Below are positions 15,555-25,166 of a stretch of 64,000 nt of DNA, in pieces. How positions within the stretch are numbered: position 1 is the first letter of the stretch; each line of letters starts with the position of its first letter. The notes under the pieces are model-generated. The model was not told the origin of the DNA. It did not search any database and worked only from the letters and a program-made list of their open reading frames with translations. Source of the DNA: Paracidovorax wautersii (GTDB lineage Bacteria > Pseudomonadota > Gammaproteobacteria > Burkholderiales > Burkholderiaceae_C); NCBI RefSeq assembly GCF_900113035.1, contig NZ_FONX01000001.1:544776-608775 (forward strand), read 5' to 3'. The translations under genes were made by a program, and so were the position numbers.

Positions 15555-16727
15555 ATGCACCACGACACCCCGCCCCCACCCGCTGGCGGCGACGCGCCGC
15601 CCCTCGCCAGCCGCCGCCGGTGGCTGCTGCAGGGCGCAGGCGCCACGCTGGGTTCGGCCCTGCTGGCGCTGTGGCCGGCCGGCGCGGCCCAGGCGCTGGC
15701 ACCGCGCACGCTGCGCTTTCCGCGCGACCACGGCAGCCACCCCGATCTGCGCACCGAGTGGTGGTACATCACCGGCCACGCGCTGGCGGGCGGGCGGCCC
15801 TTGGGCTTCCAGGTGACTTTCTTCCGCTCGCGGGTGGAGGCCACGCAGCGGCTGCAGTCGGCCTTCGCGGCGCGGCAGCTGGTGTTCGCCCATGCGGCGC
15901 TGACCGATCTGCAGGGCCGCAAGCTGCACCACGACCAGCGCATCGCCCGTGCGGGCTTCGGCATCGCCGAGGCGGCCGAGGCCGACACCGACGTGCGCCT
16001 GCGCGACTGGCAGCTGTTGCGCGAGGACGGCCCCACGCCCGGCAGCAGCCGCTACACGGCGCGCGTGCAGGCCGCCCGCTTCGCGCTGGACCTGCGCTTC
16101 GACACCACGCAGCCCGTGCTGCTACAGGGCAGCGCGGGCCTCTCGCGCAAGGGCCCCGATGCGGCGCAGGCGAGCTACTACTACAGCCAGCCGCAGCTGG
16201 CGGTGAGCGGGCACATCACGCTGGAGGGCCAGCGCCTGCCCGTCGCCACCGACGGCCCGCCGCAGAGCCACCGCGCCTGGCTGGACCATGAATGGAGCGA
16301 GGCGCTGATGCACCCCGAGGCCGTGGGCTGGGACTGGATCGGCATGAACCTGGACAGCGGCGCGGCGCTCACGGCCTTCCGGCTGCGGCGCGCCGATGGC
16401 AGCGCGCTGTGGGCGGGTGGCTCCTGGCGTGCGGGGGCTGATGCAGCGCCGCGCATCTTCGGCGCCGATGAAGTGCGCTTCGCCCCGCAGCGGGTCTGGC
16501 AAAGTGGCGCCACCGGGGCACGCTACCCGGTCGAATGGCAAGTGGAAACGCCCGCCGGCCGCTTCACGGTGCGGGCGCTGCTGGACGACCAGGAGCTGGA
16601 CAGCAGCAGTTCCACGGGCGCCGTCTATTGGGAGGGCCTGAGCGAGCTGCGCGACGCCGCCGGCAGCGCGGTGGGCCGGGGCTATCTGGAGATGACGGGC
16701 TACGCGCAGCGGCTGCGGCTGGGGTGA
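15555..16727 (+). CDS. Secreted CrtC/AttH lipocalin-like protein
   Basis: The 390-residue protein has a Tat-type N-terminus (SRRRWLLQGAGATLG, then a hydrophobic stretch ending AQALA). The mature region contains RTEWWYITGH, a SYYYSQPQLAVSG segment and HRAWLDHEWSE. These are landmarks of the AttH/CrtC (hydroxyneurosporene-synthase-like) family. The CrtC name comes from carotenoid hydratases, but no carotenoid genes are here, so a hydrolase or lipid-related periplasmic role is equally possible. It follows the PLP enzyme by 30 bp and is probably co-transcribed. Confidence 0.8.
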   Translation: MHHDTPPPPAGGDAPPLASRRRWLLQGAGATLGSALLALWPAGAAQALAPRTLRFPRDHGSHPDLRTEWWYITGHALAGGRPLGFQVTFFRSRVEATQRLQSAFAARQLVFAHAALTDLQGRKLHHDQRIARAGFGIAEAAEADTDVRLRDWQLLREDGPTPGSSRYTARVQAARFALDLRFDTTQPVLLQGSAGLSRKGPDAAQASYYYSQPQLAVSGHITLEGQRLPVATDGPPQSHRAWLDHEWSEALMHPEAVGWDWIGMNLDSGAALTAFRLRRADGSALWAGGSWRAGADAAPRIFGADEVRFAPQRVWQSGATGARYPVEWQVETPAGRFTVRALLDDQELDSSSSTGAVYWEGLSELRDAAGSAVGRGYLEMTGYAQRLRLG

Positions 16728-16788
16728 TGGAGGGCGGCCATTGCCGGCCCTGCCCTTCAATCGATGAAGCGATCTTCAAGCCTGCCCA

Positions 16789-16830
16789 GCGCTATTCTTT
16801 TGATAGCTCACCGCGCTTGATGGGCAAGGG
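16789..16830 (+). repeat. Dispersed hairpin repeat (intergenic)
   Basis: GCTAT-TCTTTTG-ATAGC (16791-16807) followed by CGCGCTTGATGGGCAAG, the same two-part pattern as the miaA copy. It lies between two convergent genes and may double as transcript 3' structure. Confidence 0.75.
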
Positions 16831-16881
16831 CTGCGGGGCGATTTGACCTGCAATCACCGCCGGCCAGCCCCTCCCGCGGCT

Positions 16882-17892
16882 TCAATGCGGCCCGGCCGTA
16901 CCCTTGCGGCCCGCACGGCGCCGCTCCAGCCAGGCCAGGATCTCGCCCATGATGCCGCGCCGGAAAGCCAGCACGCAGACCACGAAGATCAGTCCGGTGA
17001 CGATGGTGACCGATTCGCCCAGGGTGTTAAACCAGTCCACGCCGGTGATGGAAGCCAGCAGGCTGCCCAGCTCGCCGATCTTGTTTTCCAGCAGCACGAC
17101 CACGGCCGAGCCCACCAGCGGGCCACTGAGCGTGCCCAGGCCCCCCACCAGCGTCATCAGCACGACGTGGCCCGACGACGACCAGTGCACGTCGGACAGC
17201 GTGGCGAAGCCCAGCACCAGCGTCTTGAGCGCGCCGGCCAGCCCGGCGATGGCGGCCGAGATGACGAAGGCCAGCAGCTTGAAGCGGTTGGTGTCGTAGC
17301 CCAGCGAGATGGCGCGCGGCTCGTTTTCCTTGATGCCCTTGAGCACCTGGCCGAAGGGCGAATGGATGGTGCGCACGATGACCAGGAAGGCCGCCACGAC
17401 CACCACCAGCGCCACGTAGTACATGGCCAGGTCGCTGGAGAGGTCGATCACGCCGAACAGCTTGCCGCGCGGCACGCCCTGCAGGCCGTCTTCGCCGCCC
17501 GTGAACGGCGCCTGCAGGCAGGCGAAGAACAGCATCTGCGCCAGGGCCAGCGTGATCATGGTGGAGTAGATGCCCTGGCGGCGGATGGCGAAGAAGCCCA
17601 TGACCAGCCCCAGCAGCGCGCCGGCCAGCGTGCCGGCCAGCAGGCCCAGCTCCGGCGTGGCGCCCCAGGCCTTGACCACGTGGCCGGTGACGTAGGCCGC
17701 GCCGCCCAGGAAGGCCGCATGCCCGAACGAGAGCATGCCCGTGTAGCCCAGCAGCAGGTTGAAGGCCGAGGCGAAGAGCGCGAAGCACATCAGCTTCATC
17801 ACGAAGACCGGATAGGCGCCCAGGAACGGCGCGGCGACGAGCCCTGCGAGCAGCAGGCCGTAGCCGATGGCGGTGAGGTTCTTTTGGTTCAT
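16882..17892 (-). CDS. livM: Branched-chain amino acid-type ABC permease LivM
   Basis: The 336-residue polytopic protein carries LivM hallmarks: FNLLLGYTGMLSFGHAAFLG near residue 45 and the cytoplasmic coupling segment LKGIKENEPRAISLGYDTNRFKL. A GGLGTLSGPLVGSAVV segment lies in the C-terminal half. It forms the heteromeric inner-membrane channel with LivH. It is the last gene of the minus-strand operon that starts with livG. Substrate may be branched-chain amino acids, urea/amides or aromatic acids, since Liv-type systems are functionally broad. Confidence 0.92.
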   Translation of the reverse strand: MNQKNLTAIGYGLLLAGLVAAPFLGAYPVFVMKLMCFALFASAFNLLLGYTGMLSFGHAAFLGGAAYVTGHVVKAWGATPELGLLAGTLAGALLGLVMGFFAIRRQGIYSTMITLALAQMLFFACLQAPFTGGEDGLQGVPRGKLFGVIDLSSDLAMYYVALVVVVAAFLVIVRTIHSPFGQVLKGIKENEPRAISLGYDTNRFKLLAFVISAAIAGLAGALKTLVLGFATLSDVHWSSSGHVVLMTLVGGLGTLSGPLVGSAVVVLLENKIGELGSLLASITGVDWFNTLGESVTIVTGLIFVVCVLAFRRGIMGEILAWLERRRAGRKGTAGPH

Positions 17893-17947
17893 GCGGTGGC
17901 CTCGGGTGTCTTCGTCGTCTGCCCTGCTTTGTTCTTGTTGTCGTCGT

Positions 17948-18832
17948 TCATTTCTCTTTGCCGAAGAGGCCCGCGGGTCGGATGAGCAGCACGATGACCA
18001 TGATGACGAAGACCACGGTGGAAGAAGCCTCGGGGTAGAACACCTTGGTGAAGCCCTCGATCACGCCCAGGCCCAGGCCTGTGAGGATGGAGCCCATGAT
18101 GGAGCCCATGCCGCCGATCACCACCACCGCGAACACCACGATGATGAGGTTCTGCCCCATGAGCGGCGTGACCTGGTAAACGGGTGCGGCCAGCACGCCC
18201 GCGAAGGCGGCGAGCGCCGCGCCGAAGGCGTAGGTGAGCGTGATCATCACCGGCACGTTGATGCCGAAGGCCTCGACCAGGCGCGGGTTCTCGGTGCCGG
18301 CGCGCAGGTAGGCGCCGAGCTTGGTCTTCTCGATGACGAACCAGGTGCCCAGGCACACGACGACCGAGGCCACCACCACCCAGGCGCGGTAGTTGGGCAG
18401 GATCATGAAGCCGAGGTTGGTGGCGCCTTCCAGCAGCTCGGGCGTGTCGTAGCCCAGCCCGGAGACGCCGTAGATGGAACGGAACACGCCCTCGATCAGC
18501 AGCGTGAGCCCGAGCGTGAGCAGCAGGCCGTAGAGGTGGTCGAGCTTGTAGATCCAGCGCAGCAGCAGCCGCTCGATCAGCACCCCCACCAGCCCCACCA
18601 CCAGGGGCGCCACCACCAGCATCACCCAGTAGTTCAGGCCCAGGTAGGTCAGCCCCATCCAGGTGAGCAGCGCGCCCAGCATGAACAGCGCGCCGTGCGC
18701 GAAGTTGATCACGTTGAGCAGGCCGAAGATCACCGCCAGCCCCAGGCTGAGGATGGCGTAGAACGAGCCGTTGACCAGCCCCAGCAGGAGCTGGCTCAGC
18801 AGGGCCGGCAGTGAGACACCGAAGAGTTCCAT
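17948..18832 (-). CDS. livH: Branched-chain amino acid-type ABC permease LivH
   Basis: The 294-residue integral membrane protein has LivH landmarks: LGLAVIFGLLNVINFAHGAL, the coupling segment YLRAGTENPRLVEAFGIN, and VVVIGGMGSIMGSILTGL. The C-terminus RPAGLFGKE is typical. It pairs with LivM, whose start lies 55 bp downstream. Confidence 0.93.
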   Translation of the reverse strand: MELFGVSLPALLSQLLLGLVNGSFYAILSLGLAVIFGLLNVINFAHGALFMLGALLTWMGLTYLGLNYWVMLVVAPLVVGLVGVLIERLLLRWIYKLDHLYGLLLTLGLTLLIEGVFRSIYGVSGLGYDTPELLEGATNLGFMILPNYRAWVVVASVVVCLGTWFVIEKTKLGAYLRAGTENPRLVEAFGINVPVMITLTYAFGAALAAFAGVLAAPVYQVTPLMGQNLIIVVFAVVVIGGMGSIMGSILTGLGLGVIEGFTKVFYPEASSTVVFVIMVIVLLIRPAGLFGKEK

Positions 18833-18921
18833 GGATGGGGGCGCGAAGGGTGGATGAGGGGTGGTGTGGGTGGCGTGGGACGTCCGGCCGGGTCAGCGGC
18901 TGCGGTGCTGCGGCGCGTGCA

Positions 18922-20157
18922 TCACTGCCAGAGCGCGCACTTGCTCTCGGCCTTGGTCGCGAACACCTGGTCGCCGGGCAGCTTCTTCACGAGCTTGTAG
19001 TAGTCCCAGGTGCCCTTGGATTCGGCGGGCGACTTGACCTGCATGAGATACATGTCGTGCACGTAGCGGCCGTCGGCGCGCAGCGTGCCGGAGCCGAAGA
19101 AGTCATTCATCTTCATGCCGCGCCAGGTTTCCATGACCTTGTCGGCATCGAGCGTCTTGGCGGCTTCGACGGCCTTGAGGTAGTTCATGGTGGCGGAATA
19201 GTCGGCCGCCTGGATCTCGGTGGGGCGGCGCTTGGTCTTTTCCATGAACCGGTCGGCGAACTTGCGCGTCTCGTCGTTCAGGTCCCAGTACCAGCTGGTG
19301 GTGAACTGCAGGCCCTCGGTGGTCTTCAGGCCCAGGCTGTGGATGTCGCTGAAGAAGATCAGCAGGCCGGCGAGCTTCATCGTCTTGCCGATGCCGAATT
19401 CCTTGGCCGCCTTGATGGAGTTGATGGTGTCGCCGCCGGCGTTCGCCAGGCCCAGCACCTGGGCCTTGGAGTTCTGCGCCTGCAAGAGGAAAGAGGAGAA
19501 GTCCGAAGCGTTGAGCGGATGGCGCACCGCGCCCAGCACCGTGCCGCCCTTTTCCTTGACGACCCGGGAGGTGTCCGACTCCAGCGCGTGGCCGAAGGCG
19601 TAGTCGGCCGTGAGGAAGAACCAGCTCTTGCCGCCCGCATCCACCACCGCCGCGCCCGTGCCCTTGGCCAGGGCCACGGTGTCGTAGGCGTAGTGCACGG
19701 TGTAGGGGCTGCACTGCTCGTTGGTCAGCGCCGAGGTGGCGGCGCCGTTGTTGATGAAGACGCGCTTCTTCTCCTGCGCCACCTTGGCCATGGCCAGCGC
19801 CGTGCCCGAGTTGGTGCCGCCGAAGACCATGCTCAGGCCCTGCGTGTCGATCCATTCGCGCGCCTTGCTGGCGGCGATGTCGGCCTTGTTCTGGTGGTCG
19901 GCCGTCATCAGTTCGATGGGCATGCCCAGCACCTTGCCGCCGAAGTCGTCGATGGCCATCTGGATGGCGACCGCGCCGTTCTTGCCTTCCACGTCGGCGT
20001 AGAGGCTGGACATGTCGGTGATGAAGCCGATCTTGACCTTGTCCGGCGCCTGCGCCTGCGCGCCGGCGGATGCGGCCAGGCCCAGGGCCATCGCCAGGGC
20101 GAGCCGGGCGCGGGGGAAGGCCGCGGGGCGGGTGGTGTCGATCGTGTCGTGCTTCAT
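18922..20157 (-). CDS. ABC transporter substrate-binding protein (paralogue A)
   Basis: The 411-residue periplasmic type I binding protein has a signal peptide ending around AGAQA-QAPDKV. The mature domain begins VKIGFITDMSSLYADVEGKN, and the ligand-pocket segment VFGGTNSGTALAMAKVAQEK is easy to see. It is closely similar across its length to the protein encoded at 20265-21476. It resembles the amide/urea/aromatic-acid-binding branch of the LivJ family more than LivK itself. It lies between paralogue B and livH. Confidence 0.9.
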   Translation of the reverse strand: MKHDTIDTTRPAAFPRARLALAMALGLAASAGAQAQAPDKVKIGFITDMSSLYADVEGKNGAVAIQMAIDDFGGKVLGMPIELMTADHQNKADIAASKAREWIDTQGLSMVFGGTNSGTALAMAKVAQEKKRVFINNGAATSALTNEQCSPYTVHYAYDTVALAKGTGAAVVDAGGKSWFFLTADYAFGHALESDTSRVVKEKGGTVLGAVRHPLNASDFSSFLLQAQNSKAQVLGLANAGGDTINSIKAAKEFGIGKTMKLAGLLIFFSDIHSLGLKTTEGLQFTTSWYWDLNDETRKFADRFMEKTKRRPTEIQAADYSATMNYLKAVEAAKTLDADKVMETWRGMKMNDFFGSGTLRADGRYVHDMYLMQVKSPAESKGTWDYYKLVKKLPGDQVFATKAESKCALWQ

Positions 20158-20264
20158 GTCCGTCGTCTCCTGTGGGTTGGTCCTGGCGTCTGCGGGGGCC
20201 GGCCGGGTCTTGCGCGCCCGGCTCGCCCCCGCCCCTCCGTCGATCGGTCAGCGATGGAGTGGCA

Positions 20265-21476
20265 TCACTTCCAGAGCGGGCACTTGCTGTCGGCCTTGGT
20301 GGTCCAGACCTGGTCGGCGGGCAGCTTGGCCATGACCTTGTAGTAGTCCCACGGCGCCTTGGATTCGGCGGGCGACTTGACCTGCATGAGGTACATGTCG
20401 TGCGCGAAGCGGCCGTCGGGGCGGATCACGCCCTTGGCATAGAAGTCGTCGATGGGCGTGGACTTGAGCTTTTCCATCACCTTGTCGGCATCGGTGCTGT
20501 TGGCCGCCTGCACGGCCTTCAGGTAGTTCATGGTGGCCGAGTAGTCGGCCGCCTGGATGTCGGTGGGCATGCGCTTGGTCTTGGCGAAGAACTTGCGGCC
20601 GAAGTCGCGCGTCTTGTCGTCCAGGTTCCAGTCCCAGCTGGTGGTCAGCAGCAGGCCTTCGGTGTTCTTCAGGCCCAGGCTGTGGATGTCGGTGAGGAAC
20701 ACCAGCAGGCCGGCGATCTTCATGCTCTTGTTGATGCCGAATTCCTTGGCGGCCTTGATCGCATTGATGGTGTCGCCGCCCGCATTCGCCAGGCCCAGGA
20801 TCTGCGCCTTGGAGTTCTGCGCCTGCAGCAGGAACGAGGAGAAGTCCGACGCGTTGATCGGGTGCTTCACGTTGCCCAGCACGCGGCCGCCCTTTTCCTT
20901 GACCACCTTGGCCGTGTCGGCCTCCAGCGCCGCGCCGAAGGCGTAGTCGGCCGTGAGGAAGAACCAGTCCTTGCCGCCCTGCTGCACCACCGCGCCGCCC
21001 GTGCCCTTGGCCAGGGCCACGGTGTCGTAGGCGTAGTGCACGGTGTAGGGGCTGCACTGCTCGTTGGTCAGGGCCGAGGTGCCGGCGCCGTTGACCATGA
21101 AGACGCGCTTCTTCTCCTGCGCCACCTTGGCCATGGCGAGAGCCGTGCCCGAATTGGTGCCGCCGAAGAGCATGGTCAGGTTCTGCGTGTCGATCCATTC
21201 GCGCGCCTTGCTGGCGGCGATGTCGGCCTTGTTCTGGTGGTCGGCCGAGATCAGCTCGATCGGCATGCCCAGCACCTTGCCGCCGAAATCATCGATGGCC
21301 ATCTGGATGGCGGTCGCGCCGTTCTTGCCCTCCACGTCGGCGTAGAGGCTGGACATGTCGGTGATGAAGCCGATCTTGACCTTGTTGTCCTGCGCGTGGG
21401 CGGGCGCCGTGGCCGCTGCGGCCAGGCCCAGGGCGCCCAGCACCGTCGCCAGCCGGGTGAGTCGGTTCTTTTGCAT
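20265..21476 (-). CDS. ABC transporter substrate-binding protein (paralogue B)
   Basis: The 403-residue protein begins MQKNRLTRLATVLGALGLAA with cleavage likely at AHA-QDNKV. Long identical runs with paralogue A (for example GFITDMSSLYADVEGKNGA and GTNSGTALAMAKVAQEKKRV) show a tandem duplication. Differences cluster in the C-terminal lobe and around DWNLDDKTRDFGRKFF. Two binding proteins feeding one Liv permease would broaden ligand range. A GGAGACGAC sits just upstream of the ATG. Confidence 0.92.
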   Translation of the reverse strand: MQKNRLTRLATVLGALGLAAAATAPAHAQDNKVKIGFITDMSSLYADVEGKNGATAIQMAIDDFGGKVLGMPIELISADHQNKADIAASKAREWIDTQNLTMLFGGTNSGTALAMAKVAQEKKRVFMVNGAGTSALTNEQCSPYTVHYAYDTVALAKGTGGAVVQQGGKDWFFLTADYAFGAALEADTAKVVKEKGGRVLGNVKHPINASDFSSFLLQAQNSKAQILGLANAGGDTINAIKAAKEFGINKSMKIAGLLVFLTDIHSLGLKNTEGLLLTTSWDWNLDDKTRDFGRKFFAKTKRMPTDIQAADYSATMNYLKAVQAANSTDADKVMEKLKSTPIDDFYAKGVIRPDGRFAHDMYLMQVKSPAESKAPWDYYKVMAKLPADQVWTTKADSKCPLWK

Positions 21477-21544
21477 GGGGTCGTCTCCTTGATGTGATGG
21501 AAATGCGTTGTGTCCGGGGGCAAAGCGATGGACGGCAGGGGGCC

Positions 21545-22258
21545 TCAGACGCCGAGCAGCTCGCCCAGCACCGGCATGCGCTCCTGCAGCTCGGCCGCGC
21601 CGAACTGCAGCGCGATGCGCCCGTGCTCCATGACGTAGAAGCGGTCGGCCAGGGGCGCGGCGAAGCGGAAGTTCTGCTCCACCATCACCACCGTGTAGCC
21701 CTTCTGGCGCAGCATGACGATCATGCGGGCCAGGGCCTGCACGATCACGGGTGCGAGGCCCTCGGAGATCTCGTCGAGCAGCAGCAGCTTGGCGCCCGTG
21801 CGCAGGATGCGCGCCACCGCCAGCATCTGCTGCTCGCCGCCCGACAGCCGCGTGCCCTGGCTGTGGCGGCGCTCGGCCAGGTTGGGGAACATGGCGTAGA
21901 TCTCGTCGAGCGGCATGCCCGGCGTGCCGGTCTTGAGCACCGGGGGGAGCAGCAGGTTCTCTTCGCACGAGAGGCTGGAGAAGATGCCCCGCTCTTCCGG
22001 GCAGTAGCCCACGCCCAGGTGGGCGATGCGGTGCGTGGCCATGGCGATGGTCTCGGTGCCGTTGATCTTCACCGAGCCCTTGCGCGCGCCCGTCAGGCCC
22101 ATCACGGCGCGCATGGTGGAGGTGCGGCCCGCGCCGTTGCGGCCCAGCAGCGTGACCACCTCGCCCGGCTGCACGACCATGTCCACGCCATGCAGCACAT
22201 GCGATTCGCCGTACCAGGCCTGCAGGCCGCTGATTTCGAGTGCGGGAACGCCAGCCAT
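21545..22258 (-). CDS. livF: Branched-chain amino acid-type ABC ATPase LivF
   Basis: The 237-residue ATPase has LivF features: YGxSHVLHGVDM, signature RLSGGEQQMLAVARIL, Walker B LLLLDEISEGLAP and H-loop VVMVEQN. Its P-loop reads GRNGAGRTST, with Arg (codon 22124-22126) in place of the Walker A lysine. I recall this substitution in other beta-proteobacterial LivF proteins, so it is probably functional. The ATG overlaps the livG stop (TGATG), implying translational coupling. Confidence 0.92.
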   Translation of the reverse strand: MAGVPALEISGLQAWYGESHVLHGVDMVVQPGEVVTLLGRNGAGRTSTMRAVMGLTGARKGSVKINGTETIAMATHRIAHLGVGYCPEERGIFSSLSCEENLLLPPVLKTGTPGMPLDEIYAMFPNLAERRHSQGTRLSGGEQQMLAVARILRTGAKLLLLDEISEGLAPVIVQALARMIVMLRQKGYTVVMVEQNFRFAAPLADRFYVMEHGRIALQFGAAELQERMPVLGELLGV

Positions 22259-23028
22259 CAATGCGCTCCCTGCAGTTGGCCGTCGGTGGTGCCCATGTAG
22301 GCCTCCATCACCTGCGGGTTGTTCGAGACCTCTTCGTAGGGGCCTTCGGCGAGCACGGCGCCGCGCTGCAGCACGGTGATGCGGTCGGCGATGGTGGAGA
22401 TCACCTTCATGTTGTGCTCCACCATGAGGATGGTGCGGCCGGCCGATACCTTCTTGATGAGCTGGGTGACGCGGTCCACGTCTTCGTGGCCCATGCCCTG
22501 GGTGGGTTCGTCCAGCAGCATCAGCTCGGGCTCCATGGCCAGGGTGGTGGCGATCTCCAGCGCGCGCTTGCGGCCGTAGGGCAGGTTCACTGTCATCTCG
22601 TGGGCCAGGTCTTCCAGGCCGACTTCGGCCAGCAGCTCCATCGCGCGGCCGTCGAGCTGGCGCAGGCTGGCCGCGCTACGCCAGAAGTGGAACGAGGTGC
22701 CCAGCCGGCGCTGCAGGCCCAGGCGCACGTTCTCCAGCAGCGTGAGGTGCGGGAACACGGCCGAGATCTGGAACGAGCGGATGACGCCGCGCCGCGCGAT
22801 CTGCGCGGGCGCCTCGCGGGTGATGTCGTGCCCGTTGAACCGGATGGTGCCCGAGCTGGGCTCCAGAAACTTGGTCAGCAGGTTGAAGCAGGTGGTCTTG
22901 CCGGCACCGTTGGGGCCGATGAGCGCGTGGATGGAACCGCGCCGCACGGCGAGGTTGACATCGCTGACCGCAGTGAAGCCCTTGAACTGCTTGGTCAGGC
23001 TGTGGGTTTCGAGGATGACGTCGCTCAT
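22258..23028 (-). CDS. livG: Branched-chain amino acid-type ABC ATPase LivG
   Basis: The 256-residue ATPase starts MSDVILETHSLTKQFKGFTA. It has Walker A GPNGAGKTT, the LivG-type long insertion around LGLQRRLGTSFHFWRS, signature LPYGRKRALEIA, Walker B LMLLDEPTQGM and H-loop LMVEHN. The start at 23028 excludes an unlikely leader from an upstream in-frame ATG at 23139. It is the first gene of the livGF-SBP-SBP-livHM operon. Confidence 0.93.
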   Translation of the reverse strand: MSDVILETHSLTKQFKGFTAVSDVNLAVRRGSIHALIGPNGAGKTTCFNLLTKFLEPSSGTIRFNGHDITREAPAQIARRGVIRSFQISAVFPHLTLLENVRLGLQRRLGTSFHFWRSAASLRQLDGRAMELLAEVGLEDLAHEMTVNLPYGRKRALEIATTLAMEPELMLLDEPTQGMGHEDVDRVTQLIKKVSAGRTILMVEHNMKVISTIADRITVLQRGAVLAEGPYEEVSNNPQVMEAYMGTTDGQLQGAH

Positions 23029-23166
23029 TGCGCTGATGGCCGCTCCGTGGTGGGCTGCAAGCCGCGCCGGCCCAGGGCGGGCGAGCGGCACTGCAGGAAT
23101 GTTGCAGCGCATCCTAAGTCGCGCCCGCAGGCCGGGCACCTGGGGCTAATGCCTATGTGCTAATGC

Positions 23167-23991
23167 CTATGTAGAAACGCTATGCTCGCCAACCCTGCCG
23201 CCGGGGGCCACGGCCAGCACCACGGCCGACTCGTCCACCGAGAGCAGCACCCGCGCCCGGCTGCGCAGGCCGCTCGCCGCCGCCGCGAAGCCCACCATCT
23301 GCACCCCGGCATCGAGCTGCGCCGAGACCTCGTCGCCCGCCGTGCCGCGCGACACGCGGGTGACGCGCCCCGCCCAGGCATTGGCGGCCGGCAGCGCTTC
23401 GCCCCGCCCCAGCGCCACCGCCCGCACCGCCGTGGCCTTGCACAGCGCCTGCACCGGCAGGCCCGGCGCCAGGCCCAGCAGCTCGGCGCTTTCGCGGGTG
23501 ATGCGCGCGCGCACGGACAGGGCCTGCGCCGCCGCCGCATCGCCCTGCAGTTGCACCAGCACCAGCGGGCCGTGCGCCTGCAGCGCCTGCACCACGCAGG
23601 GCCACTGGTTGCGCATGCTGGTGCGCACCGCCAGGCCACCCAGCGCCTGCGCGCCGGCGGCCGGGTCGATGCGGGCCAGGGCCGCGCTACGGGCCGCGTC
23701 CAACGTGCGCGCCGCGGCCAGCAGCTGGCGGCCCGCATCGGTCAGCCGCGCGCCGCCGCCGCCCGCGCCACCCACCAGCCGCTCCACCAGGGGCACGCCG
23801 GCCAGGTTGGTGAGCGTGTCCAGCGCCTGCCATGCGGCCTTGTAGCTCACGCCCACGGCGCGCGCGGCCTGCGAAATGGAGCCGCCTTCGCCGATGTGGC
23901 GCAGGATGGCGATGCGCCGGTCGGCCAGGCCATGGCCCAGCGCTTCGGAATAGGCCAGCTGTGGTGCGCGTTCTTGCATGGGCGCCATCAT
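23167..23991 (-). CDS. modE: Molybdate-responsive regulator ModE
   Basis: The protein has the full ModE layout. An N-terminal winged helix (ADRRIAILRHIGEGGSISQA, then VSYKAAWQALDTL and LVERLVGGAGGGGARLT) is followed by two C-terminal Mop/TOBE-type segments. The first includes RTSMRNQWPCVV. With bound molybdate, ModE represses mod genes. I placed the start at 23991; ATG at 23979 is equally plausible, and an ATG at 24042 lies inside the operator and is unlikely. It is divergent from modA across a perfect palindrome, consistent with direct control of both genes. Confidence 0.92.
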   Translation of the reverse strand: MMAPMQERAPQLAYSEALGHGLADRRIAILRHIGEGGSISQAARAVGVSYKAAWQALDTLTNLAGVPLVERLVGGAGGGGARLTDAGRQLLAAARTLDAARSAALARIDPAAGAQALGGLAVRTSMRNQWPCVVQALQAHGPLVLVQLQGDAAAAQALSVRARITRESAELLGLAPGLPVQALCKATAVRAVALGRGEALPAANAWAGRVTRVSRGTAGDEVSAQLDAGVQMVGFAAAASGLRSRARVLLSVDESAVVLAVAPGGRVGEHSVST

Positions 23992-24029
23992 GCCGCCACG
24001 GCGGGGGGCAAGAGGCCCGCTGGCTATAC

Positions 24030-24868
<839 letters not shown>

Positions 24869-24869
<1 letters not shown>

Positions 24870-25138
24870 GAACGTGTTTACGATCTCCCAGGGGTCGCGC
24901 AGCGGTGTGGGCGGGATGGGATGCAAGGCGCGGTGCGCAGTGAATAGCACGGCTATTCACAAGCGCCGCAACGCCGCAGACCGCCCGCCCACACAGCTGC
25001 CCTTCGGGTTGGAGCGAAATCGGGCGATTGGACGCCCCGGCTGCTTGCATGGGCATGAGCCCATGCGGCGCACCCGAAGCGTCCACTCATCCCGATTGCG
25101 CTCCAACGCGATCCCCTGCGAGATCGTAAACACGTTCT
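24869..25138. mobile_element. MITE-like element with terminal inverted repeats and two long hairpins
   Basis: The ends AGAACGTGTTTACGATCTC (24869-24887) and its exact reverse complement (25120-25138) are extended inward with one mismatch and one gap to about 31-32 bp. Between them lie two long imperfect hairpins. Arm A, 24898-25000, has an apical GTGAATAG/CTATTCAC stem; arm B, 25008-25107, has an apical GCATGGGC/GCCCATGC stem. The strand could fold into a three-armed cloverleaf. CTAAG flanks both ends (24866-24870, 25137-25141), a possible 5-bp target duplication. It encodes no transposase. It separates modA from modB. Confidence 0.85.
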
Positions 25139-25166
25139 AAGACCTTGAACGCATCGTTCTAACGGC

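Noticed and set aside
24874-25140. 88-residue open frame inside the hairpin element
   Set aside because: It is the translation of inverted repeats, with no Shine-Dalgarno and no family likeness.
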